Below, in pieces: positions 22,947 through 34,153 of a stretch of DNA of 64,000 bases (its first letter is position 1; the number at the start of each line of letters is the position of its first letter). Source of the stretch: Aquilaria yunnanensis. Taxonomy: Eukaryota; Streptophyta; Magnoliopsida; Malvales; Thymelaeaceae. The DNA lies in the NCBI GenBank assembly GCA_039654915.1, contig CM077600.1:72239992-72303991 (forward strand). Reading direction: 5' to 3'. A program made the position numbers and the translations under genes. The notes under the pieces are model-generated. The model saw only the letters and a list, made by a program, of their open reading frames with translations, was not told where the DNA came from and searched no databases.

Positions 22947-25424
22947 TGTTACCACTCTGAGTATTTAAATACAGTGATCAATTTTAGCGAGCTCAAGCCC
23001 CAGGCAGTCCATGTCCTATAGGCCAAGCAGAACATGTGCACTATATTTACCCAAGTGGCCCTCTTAGTCATTATGCAAAGATGTGTATATTGGTCCAACC
23101 ATCACACACATTTTCACATACAATTTCATCTAGAAGTAATGATGACAATGAAATTCTTTATTCCTGACCAATATGAAATTTGAGTAAAATCCCCAAGTGC
23201 ATGTACAATCATATGCACATATAATGCTATTGGTGCGCATCTTTTTTTCCAAACTTTCACACCGTGTCCAACTCAAATTCTACCTGTGTTCTCCTATGCC
23301 CTAAAGGTTTTAAACCCTTTAATACCCTTAAACCTTCATAGGGAAACAGGTTTGAGACATTAAATCCATCTAAGTTTACAATTATGTATCTTACACTTAA
23401 CCAGGTAAAAATGACCATATCAATAGTGCTCAGCAAAATCAGCCAAATTTGACAGCTTATAACTCTGGCTACATGACACCAAATCCAGTGATTCAAAATC
23501 CAAGTTATTCCTATTGAAGTTTTCTAAGTGTGGTCAAACTTTCATAGCCAAATGCTTTATGTACAGAAAGTTATGGCAGATGGAGTACAGGGTACCAAAT
23601 TTTAGCCACTATTGACCATTATGCCCAAACAAAATTTCATAATATTCATACACTTCATTTCCAGGTGCAAAACCCACTTGGTAGTGTCCATATATGTTTT
23701 ACACACATGGAAAAACCATTCCCATGAATTTTGAGTCCTTCTAACCATCATTCATAAAAATGTCATCAAAACAGCCCATAAACACCATATGGACAGCATT
23801 GTATACACACTTCAAACCACACTCCATTGATCCATATATCCTTCTCACACTACACATACAACATACCCAGGTCATTTACATGAATTTATGAACCATATAC
23901 ATGACAATAACTTATTTAATACGTACACTAAGCTTCTTGGAGAACTTCAAAAGCACTAAGTACTCCAGAAACTTGAAGGGACCAGCTGCTGCGTAAGGCA
24001 GAAAGTACCATTACTAAAAATAGCTAATTTGCTCCAAAAATCATGAAAATTTCCAGTTTACAACCAAAAATATGGGTGTTAATATACATGAAATTTCACA
24101 GATGAATTCACACGACAGCTATTATTTTGAATGCTCTCTTTCAGGTACTCCTGAAATGGATAGAAAGGGGGTAAGTTTCTTTGAAGAAACTTAGTAAGGG
24201 CTTATCATTAGAAACTTGAATTCCCAGCAACATACCTGAAATCAAAAGACATAAAGACACAAAAAAAAGCACATATACAAAAATATAGCCATCCAAATGC
24301 ACAAACAAACAGAACACAATCAAATGCAATGCTGGCAGCAATACATCATTAGGGTTAGTCCATAAACAATCAAATAAACAATATGTAATCACTATGGCAG
24401 CCCTCCTCAAGCTAGTGCTTGGTCTTAGGAGGTTAATTGGTCTTAGTTAGTAGTAACTTGGGCTCTAGAAACCTCTGTAAATACTGCCATCTTAGTGCAT
24501 GAAAAACAGTAAGGCTGGAACCTTGTTCATGCACTCCCCCTTAACCCATACTTGGTTCCTTGAGCTTTTTGCTCTCTTCCAAGCATGGTCATAGCTTCAT
24601 GGATGCTTGATCATCATTTTAAGACAGTAAACAACCATGAAACATAAAGATAAAACCCTTACCTAAGCTTTGAAGTCTGAAATCTTCAAGAGTACACAAT
24701 AAACCCAAAAACTAAGGTTTTTCTCTTTCTTGTTGCATCTGATTGCCTTCCTTTGTGATTTCTTGGGAGATTAAGCTATGGTGGCTATGGAAGCTTATGG
24801 AAGAGCTAAGGAACAGGTTTTGCCTGGTGGGGGACAAAAATGGGCAGGAAATGGCAAGAAATCAATATATTTTACTTGACTTGATTAGTTTAACCTTAAC
24901 CCTCACTTAGGTCACTATAAGTATATCTTAAGCAAAGACTTTTTGGCTAATATTTAGCCCACCTTTTTGACCTTAGAACCTGGAAATAAAAGGGTGGGAT
25001 AATGCTAGAAATGGCCACCTTTGACTCTTGTCAAAAATCATCCCATCCTTAAGTTATTTTTGTGAACAATTATACACCTAGTTGTCCTAGGTTCTTGAAT
25101 AATGGCTTTTCTTTCCTTTATGCAATTTAGCCTCCAAAAATTGCTTCCATACAATTCAAATCCTTCCAAATCTCTCTTTTAGAATTGTACAATTGAGTAC
25201 CCAAGTCTTGAAATCTTGCAATAAGACCCATAGATCACTTGTAAAACAAGCAATCCTTTAGGGCTTGCTTTAGTACCAAATAACCATTGTAATCTTTTAG
25301 GGAGGTGTAGATTATTCACTTTACGCCTCACATTTCATTCACTATGGTCAAAATTATGCTATATAATGGTCTATAACCATTATGCCTTTATACTGTAATT
25401 TTTTCATTTGTTGAGGTGGTAACA
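22947..25424 (-). mobile_element. Gypsy-type solo LTR, copy B (2478 bp)
   Basis: It begins TGTTACCACTC and ends GGTGGTAACA, with a perfect TSD ATTCA (22942-22946 and 25425-25429). It belongs to the same family as copies A, C and D but is the most diverged, especially in its first 150 bp. It is inserted into the 3' part of the PMD gene inside the Tat/Ogre-like element, so it is younger than that element. The minus-strand hairpin and acceptor-like motif lies at about 24143-24192. Confidence 0.8.
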
Positions 25425-26026
25425 ATTCAAGTGACAAAGTTGTAGCATCATTACCTACTTGCCATCTTTGATGGAGAGGGTGATTTCTTTTCTGCCAAAA
25501 AGATTTGAAGTAAAAGAAATCTGCAAAAAATGCTTAGCACTTTGGCTGATACATTAGCACTACTAGAAAGAGATTTTTGCACTTTATCAATTGAAGAAAT
25601 ATGTGAAGCCAATGAGGCTTTTGGGGTATGCGTTAAGATGATTTTTTTTTCATATATTATTCATGATAAGCTAAAAATAAACAAAATGACATTATTTTGC
25701 TCATGCAGATGCTTGAAGATTCTAAATTCAAGTTAGAAAAGTTACAACCTATCATCCAACAAATGAGAAAAGCAGCTTCAGTAGAGGATTGTCAGCTTGA
25801 GCTACAAAACATATAAGATGAGAAACAAGAAATATCTTAAAAGCTTAAGTATCTTAAGGAAGAGAAAGCTTCCTTAACTGCCTATTTGGCATATGTGGAG
25901 AATTAGATTAGCTGCCTGGTGGAAACAAACAAAATTTATGAAGACTAGGAGAAACAAATAGCATCAAAATTAGTGGCCATGAAGGAGATTATTTCTTTTA
26001 AGGACATACTCCCACTTTCTACTTAG
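25425..26026 (+). pseudogene. PMD gene, C-terminal coiled-coil exons
   Basis: An upstream exon is open from about 25500 (LADTLALLERDFCTLSIEEI... to EANEAFG). It joins through an intron at 25626-25708 in phase 0 to a charged helical exon: MLEDSKFKLEKLQPIIQQMR, then EEKASLTAYLAYVEN. Stops interrupt at about 25814, 25838 and 25906, and the frame ends at a TAG near 26024. Heptad-like spacing suggests a coiled coil, a common tail in PMD-type proteins of retroelements. Solo LTR B separates it from the rest of the gene. Confidence 0.5.
25626..25708 (+). other. Intron between coiled-coil exons of the PMD gene
   Basis: The donor is GGG/GTATGC at 25626 and the acceptor GCTCATGCAG at 25708. It is 83 bp, T-rich and in phase 0, with coding potential on both sides. 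Its survival in an LTR element is explained if the gene is antisense to the genomic RNA. Confidence 0.55.
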
Positions 26027-26264
26027 GAAGAATAAGTCCCTGGTAGGCAATGTCTAGATGCTACTTTTGTCTGTTTGACATTCATGAAACAAATTATCTC
26101 TTTCATTGAGAGTGAGGCACGTACCTCTTTTATTTTAGTATTTGCATGAACACAATAATTTAAATAATAAAACCACTTACTTGGTTTCTTGGCAAAACTC
26201 CAATATGAGCTCTTGGCATGACTTAGGCCAACAATCTGTCCAAAGAAAACAATAGAAACACCAT

Positions 26265-26652
26265 CCCAATCCATTCGGTAAGAGGGAGGCAAGAGATTGA
26301 CATCTTATTTCAGTAAATAGTGTCCTCAGTACATTCGCTAAGAGAGAGCTATAAAAATCTTCCCAATGCCTTCGCTAACAGGGAAGCAAGAAATCGACAT
26401 CTCATTTAAATAAATAGTGCCATCAATGCATTCGCTAAAATAAAGCTATAAAAATCTTCCTAATACATTCGCTAAGAGGGAAGTAAGAGATCGACATCTC
26501 ATTTGAATGAATAATGCCGTCATTGCATTAGCTCGGAGAGAGCTATAAAAATCTTCCCAATGCATTTGCTAATAGGAAAGTAGGAGACCAACATCTTGTT
26601 TCAATAGAATAATGCCCTAATTGCATTTGCTGAGAAAGATATATAAAAATAT
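26265..26652. repeat. Four-unit 97-bp tandem repeat
   Basis: The units start at 26265, 26362, 26459 and 26556, each 97 bp long and beginning CCCAAT or CCTAAT. Shared blocks include CATTCGCTAAGAGGGAAG, GACATCTCATTT and AGCTATAAAAATCTT. The array lies between the PMD gene end and the minus-strand protease region. Because 97 is not a multiple of three, it is unlikely to be coding. Confidence 0.9.
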
Positions 26653-26659
26653 TTCCCCC

Positions 26660-27200
26660 GTGACAGAGGAACACATCTTGCCAAAGTGATGACATTTCAC
26701 ATTCTTTAGTGAAAGCATCATAAAAGGTAGCTTCAGCCAAGTGAGACTCATAGAGCTCAAAAAGAGCATCCACACCATGAATAAAAATTTCTTTGCCATG
26801 CCAAACTCCTTCACACCCTGATGCTCAATCGAAGGAATAATATGATATGTATGCATCCATTTTCTACCCAATAAGAGATGATAACTAGTGGGTGAATCCA
26901 TATGATAGAAATGAACTGGGCCTCACACTGGTCCCACTTTCAACTCAGCAATCACATAGCCCATCATAGGCATAGCTTGTTTATTGAAACCTTCAACAGC
27001 GATTGGCCGCTAAGCAAGGCAATGAATGTCTATATTTTATTATTTAAAAGTAGATAATGGTATGACATTGATAGAGGCACCTTGATCCAACATGGTTCTC
27101 CTCACTAGATAACCATTTAAATAAGACTCCACATATAAAGGCTTATTGTGATCACAATTCTCCACACAATAATCTTCACAAGAAAAAATGATTTGCTAGT
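26660..27200 (-). pseudogene. Protease region of the Tat/Ogre-like element
   Basis: Minus-strand translation gives RTMLDQGASINVIPLSTF (27046-27102), an aspartic-protease motif in the D-x-G-A form of this group. It is followed by GYVIAELKVGPV and HMDSPTSYHLLLGRKWMHTY (about 26850-26905), the conserved region after the active site. It is the last recognisable retroelement domain before the 97-bp repeats; no RT follows. Scattered stops are present. Confidence 0.65.
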
Positions 27201-27259
27201 GGGCCATGTTATCTGGGTGGCCAATCTGTTGATGATTTAAATTAGAAATCTCATATTTT

Positions 27260-28811
27260 CCTATAGAAATACAACAAATAACAATAGTAGCAGCTTGTTT
27301 GGCCTCATAATATGAAAGAAATTTCTAAAGGTCATAGTACCCATGAGAAAATGTGCAACATTAGAAATAGAGATCTCATTATCTTGCCCATCTTGCTTCT
27401 TTGGCGGTGGCAAAAGCAATCGGGAAAAATTTTCTTCATCAGACAAAGAATGAACAATAGCATGAATATGGCCAACAATAGCATTAACTTGGCCTTGCCT
27501 CGCATTGTGAGCATGCAAAGGATTTTTATGAACTTCTCCACTTTCAAGGACAACCTCCTTTTTGTCAAGCTTATTATGAAAGAAGCACCACAAATTCTAA
27601 CACTCAGAGGTTGGATGACATACTCGGTGATGATATCTACAATATTTTGGATCAACGTGGTCTTGATTTGTTGGCATCTTTGGCAGTTGAGGTAGATGAA
27701 TCTCCTCATCTTTTATCCATTCATCCAGTAAGGTATAAACTTTATCCATGGAACAAGGAAATGATGGAGGTATGTCAAAATTTTTATGAGGCCCTTTTTG
27801 AAACCTCTTTCCACCTCCATTTTGTGCTTCTTGCATAACGACATTCACAAACGGGCGCTTTGAATAACTACCTTCACCATCCTTTTTCATTGGAAGAAAA
27901 TTGCTAGTTCACCGAGTAGCTTCTACTAACGTAGAAAAAGAAAGCAATTGTAAGTTTTCAAGATGAATTCTATATTCATGGAGCATACTTGATATGCAGA
28001 CTTTCATAAGCTCTAGTTCGTCATAAGATTCTTGACAATCAAGAATCCTTTCACGGAATTGTTGTACATAAATAAGACGATCTTCTTTAAAATATTGGCA
28101 TTACCGACCAAGGTCCACCAAAGTAACTTTCTCTTAAGTTAAAAAAAAATTCCTTGTGAATAGCTTGCACATGTGTCCCCAAGTTTCCATTGAGCTTGGA
28201 GAAAGGTTGGCATGCCAAGTGTAAGCCTTCTCAGACAAAGACTTAGAGAACTCCTTTAATTTTAAATCATCATCCAGGTTGTATACAAGACACATCTCCA
28301 TAAAGCATAGCACATGCTCCTTGGCATTGCCCGCCTTGCCATTGAATATAGGGAAACTCATACTAGAATAATCTCTCAGGTCTGGCTTTTCAATGACACA
28401 TGGCAGATATAGAACTTTGATCTCCATCTCAAGATAAAATGCCTACTCTTGCCATTGTTCCAGTAACTGAAGTAACTCTTCATGAGTTAAATGAGGAAAT
28501 ATAGGCGGTGGTGGGAACTGATTAACTATCAGCAAAACCTGTGAACTTGTGCCAGGCATAAAAGCTCCAGTGCTAGGAGTTGAACTTCCAATTCTAGGTT
28601 TTATTAGTTGCAAGACCAGCATGGTAACAATAGGTAAGCCTTCATAAATAGTAGTAGAGATGATAGAATAACTTACAGTAACTGTTGAATTTGTTAGTGA
28701 CAATGGTGGATTAACTTGTGACATTTGGCCTGATGCCCCAATTTGTGGTAATGATAGATTGGCCAATGTATTGATAACCACTTGATTGCTCTCCTTTATA
28801 GTATTCAACAT
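27260..28811 (-). pseudogene. Gag of the Tat/Ogre-like element, decayed
   Basis: Three open blocks follow the primer site. 28443-28811 is a Pro/Ser/Thr-rich N-terminal part. 28134-28427 contains the capsid-like core SFPIFNGKAGNAKEHVLCFM..., with KLKEFSKSLSEKAYTWHANL and TWGHMCKLF. 27597-27890 contains YTLLDEWIKDEEIHLPQLPK and DPKYCRYHHRVCHPTSEC, a zinc-knuckle-like CxYHxxxxHxxxxC pattern of this gag type. A further helical segment extends to about 27260. Stops and frame changes separate the blocks. Working gag would package the element's RNA. Confidence 0.7.
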
Positions 28812-28951
28812 GCATTCTTGTGATGCCTAGAACATTTCTAGTAACTAAGCCACGTACGGCGGAACATCAGCAATAGGAGATGGCCTTGAGTGAGTAGTGT
28901 TGTTTTCATCATTGCCATCTGACATGACCTTTTTTCTATGTAATCACGCCT

Positions 28952-28969
28952 TCACTAGTGGAGTCACCA
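28952..28969 (-). other. Primer-binding site, tRNA-Arg type
   Basis: On the minus strand this reads TGGTGACTCCACTAGTGA just inside the right LTR. Ogre-group elements use a tRNA-Arg site beginning TGGCGACTCCACT, so this matches with a few changes. It establishes minus orientation and Tat/Ogre affinity. Confidence 0.7.
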
Positions 28970-28972
28970 AAA

Positions 28973-29602
28973 TGTAAGTGAGGGTTATTTGTGGAAGAGA
29001 GCAAAGTGTTACACACGAAGGGGAAAGAAGATGATTAGGAGCCAATAGGGAGGAGGAGCAAGCAACCCGGCAAACTCAGGGGACTGGGTAGAGAAAAGAT
29101 CTCAGGAAAAATAATGAATAATAGCCCGGGGAAATAAAATGCCAAGAAAAATGAAGTATGAACTTATATAAGATAAAAAGGCCTGGCAGAAGCATATAAG
29201 AGTGTGGGGAAAAATGAAGTAATATGAGAGCTCTTTGCAAAAATATGGCCCTATTTTCCATAAGGAAAGTAAAGGTTATTTATAGGAAAGTCAGGTGCAT
29301 AGGATTGTGGCACTTGTCTTTAAATCAATAGTAGAGAAAAGTGTAATGGCCATCTTTGGGTAAAGGTTATTTTTTAGGCTTTTAGGTTCACCGAATTGGT
29401 TGGAAAATCCAATAGGCCTTGCTCTAAGCCCCAAGCTAGAACTTCCTAAAATCATCCCCTTACAATTTTGGACTAAAATTCTTGCCCAAAATTTTAAATC
29501 CAACATCGTCTCACTTGAAACAATGAAATGGTCAGTAAGATTTTTTTTTCAAAAATAATAAATAAATAGACAAATATAAAATAACCAAATTCGGCCATTA
29601 CA
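28973..29602 (-). repeat. Right (5') LTR of the Tat/Ogre-like element
   Basis: It starts TGTAAGTGAGGG and ends CGGCCATTACA. It is the partner of 18931-19563 and is followed by the TSD AAGTT (29603-29607). Confidence 0.8.
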
Positions 29603-30720
29603 AAGTTCATAGTGGATGTGCACCATTATTTGTTGGATGAACTTTTTCTATTCAAGAGGTGTGTTGACCAAGTTCTTAGGAGGTGTGTTCCTAAGGAAGA
29701 AGTGTTGGATATCATTCGTCATTGCCACTTATCTCCTTATGGTGGAAATTTTGGACTAACAAGGACCGCCGCAAAGGTACTGCAATCAGGTTTTTATTAG
29801 TTTTCTCCTTTCAAGGATTGTTTTGTCTTTGTAAAGACTTGTAACAACTGTCAAAGAGTGGGAAATATTTCTGGAATACATGAGCTGGCACTCACCAACA
29901 TTTTAGAGGTTGAGATATTTGATGTGTGGGGTATAAACTTCATGGGACCATTTCCATCCTTCTTTGGTTGCTTTTATATATTATTGATCATGGATTATGT
30001 CTCCAAATGGGTTGAAGCTATTGCCACAATTACAAATGATGCCAAGGTGGTGGTGAAGTTCTTCCAAAAGAACTTATTTCTTCCACTTTGGCACTCCAAG
30101 AGCCATAGTGAATGATGGTGGTTTCCATTTTTTCTACAAGATCTTTGTACAATTGATGGCCAAGTATGGTGTGAGACACAAGATGGCTCTTCCTTATCAT
30201 CCACAACCAAATGGCTAAGTCGAGGTGTCAAATAAAAAAATCAAGCAAATTCTTGAGAAGATTAGGCAAAGAAGTTGGATGATGCTTTTTGGGCTTATCA
30301 GATTGCCTACAAGGCACCGATCTGAATGTCTCCTTATAGCCTTTGTGTTTGGAAGCCTTGTCACTTACTGGTTGAGCTTGAACATCATGCATATTGGGCA
30401 ATCAAGAGGCTCAACTTTGATTTGAATGAAGTAGGTGAGAATAGACTTCACTAGTTGAATGAGCTTGATGAGTTTCATCGAGAGGCTAATGAAAGTGCCA
30501 AGTTGTACAAGGAGAAGACAAAGATGTGGCTGGGCAAACTTATTATGAGGAGAGAGTTTGTTCCAGGTCAAAAAGTATTACTTTTCAATTCAAGGCTCAA
30601 GTTACTTCTAAGTAAGTTGAAATCAAGGTGGTTAGGTTCCTTTTTGGTGGAAAATGTCACACCTGATGGAGTTATCAAGTTAAGGGTGAATGATGAAAGG
30701 ACATTTTAAGTAAAAGGCAA
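29603..30720 (+). pseudogene. Athila-like integrase, decayed
   Basis: This resumes Athila pol after the Tat/Ogre-like insert: LRRCVPKEEVLDIIRHCHLS then CNNCQRVG (HHCC zinc domain, 29660-29860), DVWGINFMGPFPSFFGC (first catalytic Asp, about 29925) and YVSKWVEAIAT. A frameshift near 30105 precedes AIVNDGGFHFF (second Asp, about 30110). HPQPNG.VEVSNKK carries the Glu at about 30217, with a TAA just before it. The C-terminal part has ELDEFHREANESAKLYKEKT and PGQKVLLFNSRLKLL (30455-30705). It cannot encode a full protein. Confidence 0.75.
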
Positions 30721-30848
30721 AGATTGAAGCATTGTCATGGAGAGAAGCCTTAAATTTCTGGTAAGCTTTGCTTCGTGGATCCAACCACTTGAATCCTCAC
30801 AAAAAAGGAAGTCATCTAGCTAAATATGTTAAATTTAGTGCTCATTAG

Positions 30849-32264
30849 TGTTGGGTTTCGGGAGCCAAACAGCGCAGCGGAATTTAACCGAAACCCTCCA
30901 GGATCCAAGTGAAACGGGGTAAACCGGGTGTTCGAAAATTTCATACCTAATTTTCGGTTGAGATCTCTCACTCAACTGTAGAGTCGAATCACAAAACCTG
31001 AACAGTTGACGTGTTCAGGCTCTCTATGGTATCCACACGAGCCTCTCGGGATCACCACGCTTCCACCACGTCCCGGCAGATGCGTTTCTCTTGCGCTCGC
31101 AGTGCTAGCTTGCGTCCTCCAAGGAATTGCAAGAGAAGAGTGTGGCTGTCCTTTTGGGAGGCTAGAGCAAGGAGACCTGCGAATTTCTCACTTAAAAGTT
31201 GTATTTATAGTGAGACTCAACTTCCAGGCCTAATGGGTTTCAAAGCCCTAATCCAATTAGGATTTAATTTCGGGCTTAATAATGGCTCAACTCCTTGGCC
31301 CATTATTAATACGAAATTAAAGTGAAACCATAACCCAAATAATTAGCCCATGCACTCTAATGATCCAAATAGCTCTATGTGTGCGACCCAATAGGCTCTT
31401 GCCATGTTGGCAATGATCATAAATCACATTTATGATCATAAGCAATGAGCGGTGTCTAGCAACACATCATTGCTACCCAAGTGACAAGATTGTCGGTGAA
31501 TCGACTAAACCTTTATGATCATCACCGATATATGCCATTGTCCCTTTGTCCAAGATATCAAGACTAAGCACGAGACATGGAATGTGTCACTCTCGTATAG
31601 CCCAATCTTTGGTATCTTGATTACCGAGTAGACTAACTTAAACTGATGACATTGATATCATATATCAACTCATCGGAGCATGGCCATGCATTTTCTAAGT
31701 CTCACTCTATCAAGGGGCCCAAAGATATCACTCCCGTTACATAGGAGGGACAAATCCCATCTTGATCATACAAATCCCTCCGCATGATATGTGACATACC
31801 CAATGACCTCCTTCAAGTTCACTCAGTTACGAGCAACAAAGGAAAGTATCAAAGTATGTGACTCACATGTAGGGAACCTTGATGATCTTAGGTCGAAGGA
31901 CTACATATACTATGATCACTATGAGAATCACTTATGACACTCATATAACGATCCATGAAGTGTTCTCATGGTGGGTCAGTCCAGTACACAAGTTCTCCAA
32001 CTTGTACCCATATGTAGACTACATATCTCATATTAGTCTCCACATATGCTAGTCATTATGTATTATTGCAACCCGCTCCACAATAATACTAGACTAGGGA
32101 CATTTAAGAATATCATTATTCTAGGGTTACAATTATGTTTATTACGTTACGCAGAAACAAAACAACAAACATAATTGCTGGATTAATGCCTCAATAAAAT
32201 ATCATGACTCAATGTGCAAAAATACAATCATCTCATGATTGGCTTTTTGGGCACAACACTAACA
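30849..32264 (-). mobile_element. Copia-like solo LTR, copy 2 (1416 bp)
   Basis: The ends are TGTTGGGTTTCGGG and CACAACACTAACA, with a perfect TSD ATTAG (30844-30848 and 32265-32269). A minus-strand TATA box (CTATAAATAC) lies near 31203. This is the best-preserved of the three copies. It is inserted just after Athila pol: removing it rejoins GTGCTCATTAG to GAGGCACCCC. Confidence 0.85.
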
Positions 32265-32269
32265 ATTAG

Positions 32270-34153
32270 GAGGCACCCCGACATTTCATTCGTATTTAGA
32301 TAACATTTTATTTTTTTTATAGTTGCTGCACTTTTATCTTAAATAATGGGAAGCAATTCTATGATTTTGATAGGTGGGAAGAATAATGAAATACTCAACA
32401 CTTTGGAAATTTCTTGTGAATGAATTTTGAAAAAAGGTAAACATGGGGATAAGATTGAACAAATTTATAAAATAGGGGCAAAAATTTGAGGTTTTTTGTG
32501 AACTTGGGCGCCTTAGCCCCAGTCGGAGCCTAGGCGCCAAAATGTAAAAAAACTAGCAGAGGCTTCCTGAAGCTAGGCGCCTCGGTGCTAGGGAGCCTAC
32601 TCCTAGAGCCTAGGTGCTAGACACCTAAACCCTAAAAATAAATCATTCTTTCCAATTGCTTGCACACACAAAACACTCTTACCCTTCCAAAACCTTTATA
32701 AGCTCAAACCCTAGTCTTTCTAGAAGCTCTACAGCTTGATTTTCTTGCTGATTTCTGCACAAATAAGACTCAAGTAAGTGATTTTCATCTTATTTCTTTC
32801 ATTATTTTTGCATAAAAGTGTTAAAATGTTAGGTTTTGGGTATGAGTAAGGTATGGTGCAAAGGTGCAATTTTTGGTGTTTTTAACATGCTTGTTCTTGA
32901 TATATATGTTGAAGAGGAAGTGCTTTCATGCTTAGAAACAACTGTCTAACACCAAAATCATAGCTTGGAAATACTATCCATGAAGACCCACGAATTTTTC
33001 ATGGTGAATGTCATTGGAAACTTGTTCTTGATGTTGTAGGTATTGCAATAGCTTAATTCTATCTTTAATTGAAAGGCTAATTACAATTTACCCCTTGAGA
33101 TTTAGGTGAAATTACACTTTGTTGCCTATTTTTTTAAAAATATACACTTTAACCCATGTCTTTTTAATATAGTCCAAGAGCAACTTCTAAAATCTTAATT
33201 TAGACTGTACAATTTTCATCTTCAAGTAATTTCAGTCTATATAATTTTTTTCTAATTAATTGATGTTTAAAAAATACTATTTTAAAAACTAAAAGAAATA
33301 TAGAAAGAAAAAACTGATAATTTAAAATGTCCGTTAACTATAAAAAAGATACCATACAGATTAAAACTACTAGAGGATGACTATCGCAATATCTAAATTA
33401 ATATTTCAGAAGTTGCTGAACTGTATTAAAAAAGTGGGGGCAAAATATATATTTCTAGAGCAGGAAAGGGCAAAGTGTAATTATAAGTAAACCTCATGGG
33501 ACAAATTGTAATTATCCCTTAGTTGAATGAGTCTAACAAGTCTAGTGATTAATTTGAGCACAGTGTAATAATTTGAGCTTGCACATTTTCTGGAAACTCA
33601 AGAATATGAACTTGGGCTATTTCACCATAAAGGTCTTGGGAGTATAATGTAGCTTCCTGTGAGGGTTCATTGCATTAGTTCTTTGATTCTATTGCACCTA
33701 TCCATTTATGCTCGAATGCTTGATTGCTTGTTGAAAAATCATGAAAATTTTGCTTTGTCATCATGACTTGTTTTGTTTATACCATGTTCATGGACTTACC
33801 TTTTCACATGTGGGCTTAGTTGGTTGTATATATTGATATAATTAGCAATTGGGTAGTGCATAGATGATGGTTTAAGCTTTCATCCTTGCTTTGATGCACA
33901 TTTGTTAGTGCTGATAGCTTCATAAAGTTGGTATGGCATATCTTTCAATAATGTCATGATAAGCTTCTTTGCCTAAATAAATTCATGCCCTAAGGTTCAT
34001 AGTTTGTCTAAAGTGATTGTTTGTCAATGTGAGTAGTGGTGTAAACTTTAGTAAAAGTTATAAGTGTTTAATTGGGTGCTTGTGCCTTAAATTTAAATTG
34101 TGGAACATTACCATGGATGAGATCTTATATGTGTTGTTGGTTGATGCAGAACA
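32270..34153. other. Athila inter-ORF spacer, no gene recognised
   Basis: This is the non-coding spacer between Athila pol and the third ORF. A GC-rich cluster of GCCTAGG/CTAGGCGCC words lies at 32507-32625, echoing the cluster in the Athila LTR. A MITE-like insert lies at 33074-33522. The rest is AT-rich with no domain on either strand. Confidence 0.5.
33074..33522. mobile_element. MITE-like element with long terminal inverted repeats
   Basis: The left end AGGCTAATTACAATTTACCC and the right end read in reverse, AAGGGATAATTACAATTTGT, continue to match for about 50 bp, including AATTACACTTTG. It is about 450 bp long with no coding sequence. Flanking TTGAA-like words may be a TSD, but the exact limits are uncertain by a few bases. 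Confidence 0.5.

Larger units (their letters stand above)
18931..29602 (-). mobile_element. Tat/Ogre-like LTR element lacking RT and integrase, with antisense PMD gene
   Basis: The complete element spans 10672 bp and has 633- and 630-bp LTRs and a perfect TSD AAGTT (18926-18930 and 29603-29607). It disrupts Athila pol between RNase H and integrase. The primer site next to the right LTR sets the element on the minus strand. Minus-strand coding comprises gag (about 28811 to 27590) and a protease region (about 27200 to 26660). No RT, RNase H or integrase motif is seen between there and the left LTR. That space instead holds a four-unit 97-bp tandem array and, on the plus strand, a multi-exon plant mobile domain gene (20426-26026) split by solo LTR B. 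Extra antisense ORFs are known in Tat-lineage elements. By hand count the LTRs differ at about 35 of the first 300 positions, so the insertion is old. Confidence 0.8.
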
